Source of the DNA: Lathyrus oleraceus
Lineage: Eukaryota; Streptophyta; Magnoliopsida; Fabales; Fabaceae
Assembly: GCF_024323335.1 (NCBI RefSeq)
Contig: NC_066582.1
Span: 89,648,944-89,712,943, forward strand
Direction: 5' to 3'
DNA length: 64,000 nucleotides
The notes under the pieces were generated by a model that saw nothing but the letters and a program-made list of their open reading frames with translations, did no database searches and was not told the DNA's origin. The position numbers and the translations under genes are program-made. Shown piece by piece: positions 1 through 9,313 of this stretch (its first letter is position 1; each line of letters starts with the position of its first letter).

Positions 1-598
1 GAAGCCAGATCAAAAGTTTCCCAAAATGGAAAGTGACCTGTAATTTCAAGTTTCCCAAAATGGCAAGTTTTTGGATCACTTTCAACTTGACTTTCCAACA
101 TCAAAGAAGATTCAAATTAAATTTTGTCCAACATGAAAGTTGAAGATCTCTCTCTCCCATTTCCAAAAAGTCCAAGATCATGAATTTATGATGAATGGTT
201 GAGGAGATATGATCCAATCATTGCCAAGTGTGCATGGAACTTCAAATGGCCGTATCTTTTGATTCATAACTCCAAATTTGGTGGTTCTTTTTGCATTTTT
301 CTTGTCATGACATAAGCTTTCCAATTCATGCATCACATTACATAAAATCTCATCACATAATCACTTGCATATCCATGCCTTTTTTGGAGGGAAATTGCAA
401 AATTTAAAAATGGTGCATTGTATGGACTTTCTACCATTGCCATTGAGTTTAAAAAAGGATTTTAAGTGAAAATGATCAAAGGAATGGTACTGTTCACGTG
501 TAATTAGTACATGCACCATGCAATTTTGATTTTTTTGCAAAACACCCTATTTTCATTAACCAAACTAAACATGGATTAGCAAGGTGATTAGGAAAGGA

Positions 599-606
599 TA
601 TATATA
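599..606 (+). promoter_or_regulatory. candidate TATA box in element 1 5' LTR
   Basis: TATATATA lies in an otherwise mixed-composition stretch about 1.25 kb into the complete LTR, and the 3' LTR copy has it at 53294-53301. If transcription starts some 30 nt downstream, all hairpin modules described below are part of the RNA leader. No transcript evidence is available. Confidence 0.45.
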
Positions 607-1381
607 GTCTAATCATAATAGAATTGAGGAGGTTAATCACAATTCACATTTCTAGATCCAAAAATTCTCTCTCCCTCCAAAATTTTCTTCCATTCATAAT
701 TCAAATTTTCTTCAAATAGCATTGCAATTTTACTTCATATTCTTGTTCCCTAGCTTTGATTTAGTGCATATCAAGTGCTGGTTTGTTGAATTCGTGCAAG
801 AATCAAGTGGTTGAAGCTCATGAAGTTGAAGATGGAAATTCAAGATTAAGCTAGATCTACACGTTTTCAAGCTTTCTTTTCTTCATCAAACATCATCACA
901 AGCATTATGGACTGGATTTGGATCAATACAAGCTGTGGATCGTGCATTTCCAAGATTCTGCTCTTCAAGAGGTCAATTTTCGATCCTCTTAATTTTGAAA
1001 TTCATTGCTATATTCTGGTAGATCTTGTTCTCCTGGTGATTCTGATCTAAAAATCGTGTGAATTGGTGCATTATTGAGCAAGTTATGTGTGTTTAAAATT
1101 TTGCATCCAAAAATGATTTTGCTCGATTCTCTTTGTTCTTGATGATTTGTGTTTAGATGTTAGTTGATCTATGCTCACCATTGAAAATGCTGCATGATGA
1201 TGTATTTGTTTTTGAATTCTGGTGAAATCTGGAAAAATTTGGAAATTGTGCATGAACCTTCATGAACATTCATCGTCTTCATCATGAAGAAGATGAAGAT
1301 GCATGTTTCTGGAAAAATTGTGTCGGTTTTGGCAAATAGCGTCGGTTTGAACCGTCCAAATTTACGCAGGCTTAGGGTTTT

Positions 1382-1400
1382 ATGAAACGGTGCATTTCAT
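1382..1400. repeat. short palindrome GAAACG...CGTTTC in LTR (decayed copy)
   Basis: The 3' LTR copy (54077-54095) is a palindrome with arms ATGAAACG and CGTTTCAT around GTG. In this 5' copy the second arm reads CATTTCAT, a G-to-A change at a CpG. A longer palindrome with the same GAAACG/CGTTTC core lies at the corresponding place in the LTRs of element M (25643-25677, 38601-38635). Confidence 0.6.
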
Positions 1401-3270
1401 GTCAAACGCGCGCTCATTTCAAATCCACACAGGGATCGATTCCCAGCGATGCCATTTTTCAAATTGCTTCATTCTTTTTGTTTTCCCTCCACATTTCCAT
1501 GTATGCTTCATGTTTGATTTCATTTTTTATGCTAACTTCAAAAATCATATTAAATTGAAAAATGCATCAATTCATCTCCAATTTTTTGCATAATGATCCT
1601 TAGAATGTCTAGTTTCTTATGATCATGAGTTTGAAAGTTGTGCATGGCTGGAATTTTATTTGCTCTAGGATGATTGAACACATGTGCATTTGTGACCTTG
1701 CCTTACTCTTCCTATCATGAAATGCTTGATTTTAATCCAATGGACTTGAAATTTTACATGCTGATTCTAGACACATTGTTGGATGTTTTAGGCTTGGTTT
1801 GGTATTTTTCCCATTCACCATTTTTGTTTTATGCATGTGTTAGCATGGTGTGACAATTTGTGTCAGACATTTAGTTGTTCAACTTGTATCATTTAATTTC
1901 CATGCCAAATGATCTTGGATGCTTCTTATTTTTTGTATGATGATCTTGTTGGATGTGTTGAATGCTCATGAATTTTTCCAGAATTGTTTGAATCATTTCT
2001 GTTTTGTTTTGGAATTTTCATTCATGATGATCACATATGAGCTTTGAAATTGTCTTTGGCTTCTCTTGCTTGATACATGGCCTTGCTTGATGATTCTGAT
2101 TTTAGGATATGTTAATATGTGTTTGAAGTTGCATTGTGTTGAATTTCAGCTCCTGTTTTGAATTTTTTCTTCACCTTTGACCCTAGGCTTTGACCTAGTG
2201 GTTTGTTACTTACATGTGAGCTTTGAATTTCAGGACCAAGCATCCAAATGCCATGGTTGATGATGCTTCATCATTTGAATGTTGATATTTGCTTTTGATT
2301 GCTGACATTTGCTGTTTTGTAGGTTGATGATAAGTCACTTGAGTTTGCCTTATGGCTTATGTGTTGTACATTGGGATTGTCTGTTTGTTATTGACTGTTG
2401 TCTGTTGGTATGAATTCTGTACTGATTGGTTTAGTTGTTTCCACAGGTACCTAAGTTGCTTTAAGTTCATTTGAACTTTGCTTTGCTTTGCTGTGGTTGG
2501 TGTTCAACTTAGGTATAATTCCTGATCTTCATGTAGTCTGGAAGACCTGTCATGTTACTTTGGCAGGCACCTGTCTGAAGCCCTCCTTAAGAGGCAATGT
2601 TTGTGGTTGTTTAATTTTGTCCAAGCAGGTTAAGTCCTCTTAAGAGGCAATTGGCAGATAAAAGGGATGTGTAATCCATCCCCTGCTATTCTGTTGTGTC
2701 ATTCATCTTGCTCACACCATGTGTTGATGCACTTTGAATAAAAACCAAAAATCTTGTAGTGTCAGTCACGTGGAGAAGAGTTCCTTCATTCTGAACTCCC
2801 ACACTTTCTATTGATTAAAGCTCTCCCAGGCCAAGGATAAGAGCTATGAGGCACACCCCTCACTCCCATTTCATCTGCTTCACCCTAACTCTAAATGTTA
2901 GGGTTAAGAGCTCAAAACACCCATTTCCAGTTGGCTTGTTTGTCAAGGTTGATATGACCCCTTGACTAAAGCCCAACCTTGCTTGAGCCCCCCTTGGTTG
3001 TGTATAGTGTGTGCTATTTGCTTTTGATGTTTATCTGCTTAACTTCTCATCTCCTTTCTGTAGGAGTTGTATGATCAAATTTTGAGGAAGTTGACGTACG
3101 TAGAGATAGACTTGAGTTGACTCACTGCCTGTGTGAGTCAAACTCTTGTCAGAGACTTCAATATAGGGATCATTTGCATGACAACTTCTAGGCTCGAGTC
3201 ATAGTCTCCCTAGTAGTCTGTTATCTCCCTAGTCTCTGGTTAGGATAGAAGTTCTTTCCATGTTCAGGGG

Positions 3271-3341
3271 AACTACGTTGCCCTGATCCTCATACCAGAT
3301 GAGGTACGTAGGCAGGAGATCGTGCGAGATCTCTCCGGGCA
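3271..3341 (+). other. hairpin module, copy a (element 1 5' LTR)
   Basis: The module begins GAACTACG, then ..CTGAT. Stem H1 is CCTCAT-ACCAG-ATGAGG (3288-3304), followed by TACGTAGGC, then stem H2 with GAGATC/GATCTC arms (3316-3333). In element M the same module has CTTCAT/ATGAAG in H1, a compensatory change. The 3' LTR copy is at 55975-56046. The structure is inferred from pairing only. Confidence 0.6.
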
Positions 3342-3692
3342 CCCTTTTCCTTTTTGTGTGTGTTTGCTTGACAGCTAGCAGGCTCGAGTACCAGACTCCC
3401 TGTTAGCTTGTTTGTTCAACTTTTTTTGTTGCTTTTGATGACTCAGCGTCCGGTTAACCTCTTGTTTGCTTGGAGTCTGACGTAAGTGCAGCGATTGGCA
3501 GTCGGTTTCCTGTGTTTGTTTGTGTGGAGTCTGACGTAAGTCCAGCAATTGGCAGTCGGTTTCCTGTGTGTGTTTGTTTGTTTGGAGTCTGATGTAAGTC
3601 CAGCGATTGGCATTCGGTTTCCAGTTTGTGTTTGTGTGTTTGTTTTGACGTCTCAGCGTCTGTGCGTGTGTTTTGTTTCGGCGTGCATGAGT

Positions 3693-3767
3693 CGAGCTAC
3701 GAGTGCTCTGATTCTTTCTCTGGTCAGAGAAGATACGTATGCATAGGGTGCGACATCCTAGCGAGCA
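3693..3767 (+). other. hairpin module, copy b (element 1 5' LTR)
   Basis: GAGCTACG is followed by CTCTGAT. H1 is TTCTCT-GGTC-AGAGAA (3716-3731), then ATACGTATGC, H2 TAGGGT-GCGAC-ATCCTA (3744-3760, one G-T wobble), then GCGAGCA. In M the H2 stem is TAGGAT/ATCCTA. The element 1 3' LTR copy (56397-56471) has lost one H2 pair. Confidence 0.6.
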
Positions 3768-3783
3768 TGTTTCCCCTGTCCCC

Positions 3784-3851
3784 GAACTACGTCGACTCTG
3801 ATGTCTGTGCCTGACAGACTACGTAGGCCCAGGATGCGATATCCTGCCGAG
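3784..3851 (+). other. hairpin module, copy c (element 1 5' LTR)
   Basis: GAACTACG is followed by CTCTGAT. H1 is GTCTGT-GCCTG-ACAGAC (3803-3819), then TACGTAGGC, H2 CAGGAT-GCGAT-ATCCTG (3830-3846), then CCGAG. In M, H1 reads GTCTAT/ATAGAC, which keeps the pairing. The 3' LTR copy is at about 56488-56555. Confidence 0.62.
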
Positions 3852-3949
3852 TCCTCTTCTTCCGTCTTTCATCTGTGTTTCAGTCCAGTTTTGTGCAGTT
3901 TTAAGCAGTTCTCTAGCAACCTTTCTTCTATTCTTTCTGAGCGTGGATC

Positions 3950-3998
3950 CCGTCGAGTACGACGGATGCGTAGGGGTGCTAATACCTTTCCTTCGCAT
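3950..3998 (+). other. terminal double-hairpin RNA candidate, element 1 5' LTR
   Basis: The first hairpin is CCGTCG-AGTA-CGACGG (3950-3965). The second helix is ATGCG (3966-3970) with CGCAT (3994-3998), enclosing GGTG-CTAA-TACC. The same fold with different stem bases is found in every other LTR family of this window. It lies 154 nt upstream of the LTR end. Confidence 0.75.
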
Positions 3999-4098
3999 AA
4001 CCGACTCCCGATCCTATCAATCTCTGGTCGCGAGACCATTCCTTTCAAGGTTTACTTCGAGCGTTTCCTTTCCCTCTTTTGGGATAAATAACGCACGG

Positions 4099-4109
4099 TG
4101 GCGGCTCTG
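4099..4109 (+). promoter_or_regulatory. PBS-like segment inside the LTR
   Basis: TGGCGGCTCTG differs at one base from the first 11 bases of the true PBS (4155-4172), which starts 56 nt further on. The equivalent place in the other LTRs reads TGGCGACTCTG (element 2, 18804-18814), TGGCGACTCT (element 3, 42826-42835) and TGGAGACTCT (solo LTR, 62021-62030). Confidence 0.55.
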
Positions 4110-4152
4110 TTTGTTTTGCTTTTCCCGCCGATTGTTTTTCGCGGATGCGACA

Positions 4153-4172
4153 GCTGGCGACTCTGCTGGGGA
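4153..4172 (+). promoter_or_regulatory. primer-binding site, tRNA-Arg type (element 1)
   Basis: Directly after the LTR terminal CA come GC and then TGGCGACTCTGCTGGGGA (4155-4172). Its complement closely resembles, from memory, the 3' end (with CCA) of a plant tRNA-Arg, the primer known for Ogre elements. The identical 18-mer occurs in element M (35176-35193, minus) and element 3 (42896-42913). Confidence 0.85.
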
Positions 4173-5403
4173 AATGAGAAGTTGACCTCTTGCTGGTCCA
4201 TCTTCCCTAAGCGAGTCACTCCTAGCGCTCTCTAGGGTAGTTTTGGTTGCTTGTGTTGCTCTATTTATTGCATTTATGATTATTATACTGTGATTATTTG
4301 CATATGTGTTTGCATGCATCATATTATCATTATGCTGGATTCTGTACAGGTTGGTTCCTCTGATTTTGGGGTGGGTGTTCTGAGTGGGGCTAAAACCCAG
4401 GCCCGAGTATACACCTAGGATTAGCGTGGTCTCATGTTGCCTCTCATGTTAGGTCAACATGGTTTGGGCGACGTGACATACCACAAGTCGGACGAGGTTC
4501 TTTTGAGGGAGCTCTTCCTTTGTGGAGTATCCACTTTGGTTGAGTCACCTCATCTGAGCTGTTGACTTCAGTGACCGATCTTTCCCGGATCTTGGGTTTA
4601 GACGATCTTATGAGAGCTGCAGCGGCACACCCGAAAGGGCAAACCCGTTGAGCATCTTGTCCGATTGTCGAGACCATTATCCGCCTTATGATGACCTTAT
4701 TAGAATTCACCTGTGAGGGGAGGGTTGATCTTACAGATGCATGTTCTGATGGTGACTTTCTGATGGTGACTAATGGTTCAGTTCTTGAGTTGGGTTCTAT
4801 TTATGAGGCAGATTTATGGATATTTATTTCTGAGACGCCGGAATTCTGTCCGCGGTATTTATCAGTGGGGATCCGTTTATTTCAGGATTCCCTAGGTTGA
4901 TTCAGATGGTTTTTTGTTGTGGCCATCAGTTCAGTGATTTCTCAGTGATGATGGTGGTATATCCTTCAGTTCAGTTTATTTCGGAACCCCCGAGTTGGAT
5001 TTGTGATTACTCGTTCCCTCAGATGGTTATGATCAGTTCAGAGACCAGGGCTTCCGTACAGTGGATCTTCATATGACTTGGAGGATGCACAGTGACTTAC
5101 ATTCATGCATCTGCATCATTCCCATTTTTCATTCATCTGCATTCAACCCATGTCTATCCGTACTCAGGGTACATTCTCGATCGAGATTCTGGTTGAGAGA
5201 CATGTTGATGTCAGAATGTTATTGTCAAATTATTATCCGTCTCGATGAAGCCAGAATCGAAGGACCGAATGTTCCTAATACGGATAGACATTGCATGTGT
5301 GAGTCATATTAACCTATTTTCTGTTTTGTAGGTGTCAGTATCTAACCAGGTGCACATAGCTCTTCCGCTCAGATATTCAGTCGGACTCAACAAATCCAAA
5401 CTG
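4173..5403 (+). other. untranslated leader of element 1
   Basis: About 1.2 kb lies between PBS and gag with no convincing reading frame. It resembles the leader of element 3 (42914-43935). Just before gag is a splice-acceptor-like TGTTTTGTAG followed by GTGTCA (about 5321-5337); element 3 has TGTTTTGCAG followed by GTGTCA at the same place. The extra ORF1 known upstream of gag in some Ogre elements is not seen. Confidence 0.6.
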
Positions 5404-6375
5404 ATGGATCCACCCAACGCCGACATTCTCGAATTGAAAGAGATGATGAGGGAGTTGTTCAATGTCATGGAAGGGCTCGCCTTGGGGCAGAAAGCAATCG
5501 CTGAGAGGGTGGAAAGGATTGAAAACTGGCTGATAACGGAGAAAACTCAGGGAAAGGCTCCGTCGTCTAGAATAAAGAAGCCCTTTAGTAATGGTCAGCA
5601 CAAGAAGGAGGTTGAATCAAGTGATGTGCATGCCAAGAGGGGTAAGGATCGTTATCACCCGTATGCTGTTGCGGTAACCATTCCTGCTGGTAATCAATCT
5701 GTACTACAGCAACAGCAGCCACCTCAACAGAGAGTACAGAAAGCCGGGTGCCAAGTGAGAAAAGGGAAGACAGATCGGCAATTTGATAAGCCACCCATGA
5801 CGTATGCTCTTCTGTTGAAGAGGTTGAAGGATCTTGGATTGGTGCGGCCAAGGATGTTGGCTCCGTTGAGACCTGATCAGAGGCCCGCCAGTTATGATGA
5901 GAATGCCAAATGTGAATTCCACTCTGGTGCCCCTGGACACAATATGGAGAATTGTAAAGCTTTTAAGCATATTGTCCAGGACCTGGTGGATTCCAAGGCC
6001 ATTAATTTTGCACAATCTCCAAATGTTAATGCTAATCACATGCCCGCGCATGGTCAGATGGGGGTGAATGCAATTTCTGAGGATAGGAGGACGATTGGGA
6101 TGATGAATGGGGATCAGTTAAAAACTCCAATGTCTGTGGTCCAGAGACCTCTGATGAAGAGTGGAGATTTCCCTGGTTGTGATAATTGTTGTGCGGCTGT
6201 CGCCACAAACAGGTGTGTAATGATGAGGGAAACGACTCAGAGAATGATGGAGGTGGAAATGGATGGTGAAAATTTTGAAACACCATGTCAGGCAGTTGAA
6301 ACCGTCAAGGTGGAGAATGCCATTATTATTGAGAAAGAGAAAAGTCGTCCATTTCTTCTTACAAATAGGCCGTGA
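5404..6375 (+). pseudogene. gag: gag remnant of element 1, central domain deleted
   Basis: Gag forms the virus-like particle. ATG 5404 is chosen because the N-terminus (MDPPNADILELKEMMREL) resembles the coiled-coil start of the other gag copies in the window. The frame is open for 323 codons, but the central retrotransposon gag domain (the W-M-Y...F-x-D-S-L-x-G-A-S region seen in elements M and 3) is missing between the coiled coil and the basic, Gln-rich tail. A metal-binding knuckle of unusual spacing, C-x2-H-x5-H-x4-C (CEFHSGAPGHNMENC), is kept. The frame stays open across the deletion. The last codons before the stop overlap a frameshifted protease tail. The product is probably non-functional. 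Confidence 0.75.
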
Positions 6376-6661
6376 AAGTGGTGAGAAATGGAGGGATCCC
6401 AGGCTGGGGAAGAATGATAGACATTATGGTGAAAGCAGATAGGTTTGGGATTGGTTATCAGGAAAGCCAAGACCCGTCTGAGCAAAACAGAAGACGTCAT
6501 CAACCGTTCACATTCATCAGTGCTGGAATGCTGGATCCAGGTCACGCTTGTGCGGTGGGTGAAGAGATTGACAGTGACTGCAAACTCGACTCGTGGATAA
6601 AATCGTGTGTACCAGGGAACTGGAAGGCCTCAAAGATCATCACTGCCACTCATCAGGAAGA
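6376..6661 (+). pseudogene. protease C-terminal tail of element 1
   Basis: In a frame shifted relative to gag, the reading contains MIDIMVKADRFGIGYQ and DSDCKLDSWIKSCVPG, matching the segment after the protease in element 3 (about 47085-47302, ...DSDCDLDS...RPCVPG). The aspartic protease active-site region is absent, so gag has been joined by deletion to this tail. The frame ends QEE with a TAA that overlaps a splice-donor-like GTAATA at 6662. Confidence 0.65.
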
Positions 6662-6950
6662 GTAATATTTCTGCTTTTCAATTCTGTTTGCATGAAAGCC
6701 ATATGTTTTTCCCGAAACGTATTGGTCCATTGTAAGGGCCACCTCATGTGTTTCATTTTGCAACATTTTGCATCATTAATAAATGGATGTTTTTGTATTA
6801 AGAGCGGTGTCCCTGTTTTTCATTTATTTTTGTAGTTTAAATAAATAAAAATGGCAATGTTTTTCCTTCCTTTTTAATTTGTCTCTTTCCGACTTCAAAA
6901 AATAATTCTCCTGATCTCATTGATAACAATTCGGTTACACCTTTGTATGA
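6662..6950 (+). other. remnant of the pro-RT intron of element 1
   Basis: This is a non-coding AT-rich stretch between the protease tail and the RT linker. It begins GTAATATTTC, matching the donor of the intron in element 3 (47303). The acceptor seen in element 3 (ATGCAG) appears to have been lost here through a short deletion near 6915-6930. Intron-split pol is a known feature of Ogre; this copy is decayed. Confidence 0.5.
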
Positions 6951-7985
6951 CTTCGACAATCCGATCTATCATGTCGAAGAAGAAGGCGAAGAAGATTGTG
7001 ATCTGCTGGAAGATTAGCCAGGTTGTTGAGACAAGAGGAGAAGGTGATTCAACCACACGAGGAGCGAGTTGAGATCGTTAATCTGGGAACCGAGGAGGTC
7101 AAAAAGTGAAAGTTGGGGCCGCTTCAGAGGCAAATGTCAAGAGCAGAATGGTAGCACTGTTGAAAGAGTGCGTTGATATCCTCGCCTAGTCTTATCAAGA
7201 TATGCCAGGGTTGGATACCAAAAGCGTGGCGCTCAAGCTACCATTGAGAGAAGACTGTTCTCCAGCGAAGCGGAAGCCGGTGCTGAAAAAGGATGAGAAG
7301 GCGAGAATGGGTGTGGACTACCGAAATTTGAACAGAGATAGTTCGAAAGGGGAATTCCCATTACTTCACATTGATGTATTGGTTGATAGTACAACTCAAT
7401 TCTCGGTGTTTTCCTTCATTGATGGTTTTTCTGGCTATAATCAAGTTGAAATGTTGCCAGATGACATGGAGAAATAATGTTCATCACACCGTGGGGCACT
7501 CGTGGCTATAGGTGATGCCATTCGGTCTCAAGAACACCAGTGCCACGTATCAGAGAGTTGCGGTGACTTTGTTTCATGATATGATTCATCATGAAATTGA
7601 ATGCTATGTTGATGACATGATAGCAAAGTCCCAAACAGGAGAGGGGCATGTGGTAGACTTGGTCAAGTCGTTGGACCAGTTGAGATAATTCAGATTGAGG
7701 TTGAATCCGAATCAGTGCACTTTTGGAGTGCGGTCCGGTAAGTTGCTAAGGCTAATTATGAGCGGGAAAAAGGAATCGAGGTCGATCCTACTAAAAAAAA
7801 AGAAAAAAAAAGTAATACAAGAAATGCCTGAACTGAAAGCAGAAAAAGAGGTTCGTGGTTTTTTTAGATAGATTGAACTGCATTTCACAGTTCATATCTC
7901 ATCTAACAGCCACGTGGGAACCCACTCAAGCTGTTGAGAAGAAGAAGATCAAACGGTCAGGTGAAATAATAATTGCCAAGGGGTA
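6951..7985 (+). pseudogene. reverse transcriptase pseudogene of element 1
   Basis: The linker contains YDFDNPIYHVEEEGEED. After it come RT blocks in several frames: DYRNLN and FSFIDGFSGYNQVEM (frame of 7202-7477), then a shifted frame with YVDD at 7605-7616 (tat-gtt-gat-gac), the catalytic box of retroelement reverse transcriptases. Stops and frameshifts occur near 7015, 7110, 7477 and 7690, and an A-rich run interrupts it at 7792-7812. The catalytic residues survive, but no frame runs through the domain. Confidence 0.8.
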
Positions 7986-8695
7986 TTGAAAAATAAAAAA
8001 ATAAGTTGCAGGAACCTCCGATTCTGATGCCTGTGGAGGCACGACCGTTAATTCAGTACTTGACAGCCCTCGAGGGGTCTATAAGGTGTGTACTGGGGCA
8101 GCATGACGAGTCTGGTCGAAAAGAGCATGCAATTTACCTTAGCAAAAAGTTTACCGACTGTGAAACAATACATTCACTGCTCGAGAAAACTTGATGTACT
8201 TTGGAATAGGCTGCTCGTCGACTGAGACAGTATATGCTGGTTCATACCACTTTGTGGATTTCCAAGATGGATCTGATCAAGTATAAAATTGCGAAGCCAG
8301 CATTGACCGGACGGGTTGCGAGATGGCAAATGATTTTAACAAATACGATATTCAGTATACCTCTCAGAAAGCAACAAAGGGGAGTGTATTGTCTGATTAC
8401 CTCGCCCAGCAACCCATTGAGGATTATCAACCGATGATGTTTGAGTTCCCTGATGAGGACATCGAGGTTCTCAAATCGAAAGATTGTGAGGAACCGATCC
8501 CGGAGGAGGGTCCTGACCCCGAATCCGAACGGATTCTAATGTCTGATGGGGTTGTTAACGTGAATGGAAACGGGAAAGGTGTTGTTTTGGTTATACCGAA
8601 GGGATCCCACATTCCTTGTGGTTTCCCGGATAACATTTGAATGCACCAACAATGGTGGCTGAGTACGAAGCTGGTATCCTGGGTATCGATCTTCG
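7986..8695 (+). pseudogene. RNase H pseudogene of element 1
   Basis: Recognised by similarity to the copies in elements 3 and 5: CVLGQHDESGRKEHAIY, FTDCET.HSLLEKT, then after a frameshift YDIQYTSQKATKGSVLSDYL and EEGPDPESERILMSDGVVN. Stops occur at about 8192 and 8638, with a frameshift near 8330. The second half of the domain (the ...LVVNQ... region kept in element 5) is missing before the integrase C-terminus begins. Confidence 0.7.
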
Positions 8696-8939
8696 GTGCG
8701 TACGTCTACTGGGGCAAAGCCTTTCTCACTCATGTATGGGATGGAAGTTGTGCTACCTATTGAGGTCCAGATCTCATCATGGAGAGTCCGGATGGATGAA
8801 ATTGGAAAAGGCTGAATGGATAAGGACTCGGTACGAAGAGTTGAGCCTAATTGAGAAAAAGAGGCCGACAACCGTTTGCCATGGACAGTTGTACCAACAG
8901 CGGATGAAGCATGTTGTTGACCAAAAGGTGCGACCTCGG
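8696..8939 (+). pseudogene. integrase C-terminal part of element 1, 5' piece
   Basis: Shifting frames give the YGMEVVLPIEV block typical of the integrase C-terminus of Ty3/gypsy elements, then RPTTVCHGQLYQQRM and DQKVRPR. The zinc finger and catalytic DDE core are absent. Translation would continue at 18884 after element 2; element 2 inserted exactly here with target duplication CTCGG. Confidence 0.7.
8935..8939. repeat. TSD CTCGG, left copy (element 2)
   Basis: CTCGG precedes the LTR start at 8940 and is repeated at 18879-18883 directly after the LTR end. Removing element 2 plus one copy restores continuous integrase tail sequence of element 1. Confidence 0.9.
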
Positions 8940-9148
8940 TGTCATACCCCAATTTTATCCGGGCATATTTAAATTTTCACAGAACTGATTTCATTTTATT
9001 TTTGCATCATATGCATAGCATTACATATATTGCATCATGAATAACACCTGAAATGTCAGTCAGAATGAATTTATTTGAGAATACAGAAAAATCAGTTGAA
9101 TCGTTAAAATTTGAGGAAATAGGGTATTTAAATATGTTTTTCAATAAA
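8940..9148 (+). repeat. truncated 5' LTR of element 2
   Basis: The first about 200 bp match the start of the 3' LTR (14693 onward) almost exactly, with a small extra ATTTAAATATG-like segment near 9125. The match then breaks directly into gag sequence at about 9150. The rest of the 5' LTR, PBS, leader and most of gag were deleted in one event. Confidence 0.85.
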
Positions 9149-9313
9149 TATCACATGGGTGCCCCAGGGCACTCAATAGAGAACTGTAAGGCCTTTAAGC
9201 ACAAGGTCCAGGACCTGATTGACAGTAAGGCAGTTACATTCACGCCAGTTAGGCCAAACGTTGCAACAAACCCCATGCCGGCGCATGCAGAGTCGAGTGA
9301 AGCTCGAAGGTAA
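9149..9313 (+). pseudogene. gag: gag C-terminal fragment of element 2
   Basis: HMGAPGHSIENCKAFKHKVQD matches the knuckle region of the other gag copies (GAPGH...NC, then KVQDL). It is followed by a PNV..NPMPAH segment that is also present in elements 1 and 3. Only about 50 codons remain and the first Cys of the knuckle is lost at the breakpoint. Confidence 0.75.

Larger units (their letters stand above)
1..4152 (+). repeat. 5' LTR of element 1 (left end outside window)
   Basis: This segment aligns by eye, almost base for base, with 41113-41360 plus 52944-56857, the 3' LTR. It ends in GCGACA two bases before the PBS. It contains a TATA-like TATATATA at 599-606, a short palindrome at 1382-1400, three copies of the hairpin module (about 3271, 3693 and 3784) and the terminal double-hairpin at 3950-3998. 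The stretch from about 610 to 3260 is otherwise AT-rich sequence without a credible reading frame; the small open frames around 3550-4320 are chance. Confidence 0.92.

Noticed and set aside
3693..3767. Hammerhead-ribozyme-like CTGAT in the hairpin modules
   Set aside because: The GAAA box and cleavage-site context of a hammerhead are missing; only the CTCTGAT word is shared.
4153..4172. tRNA gene fragment
   Set aside because: Only the 18 nt complementary to the tRNA 3' end are present, adjoining the LTR: it is a primer-binding site.
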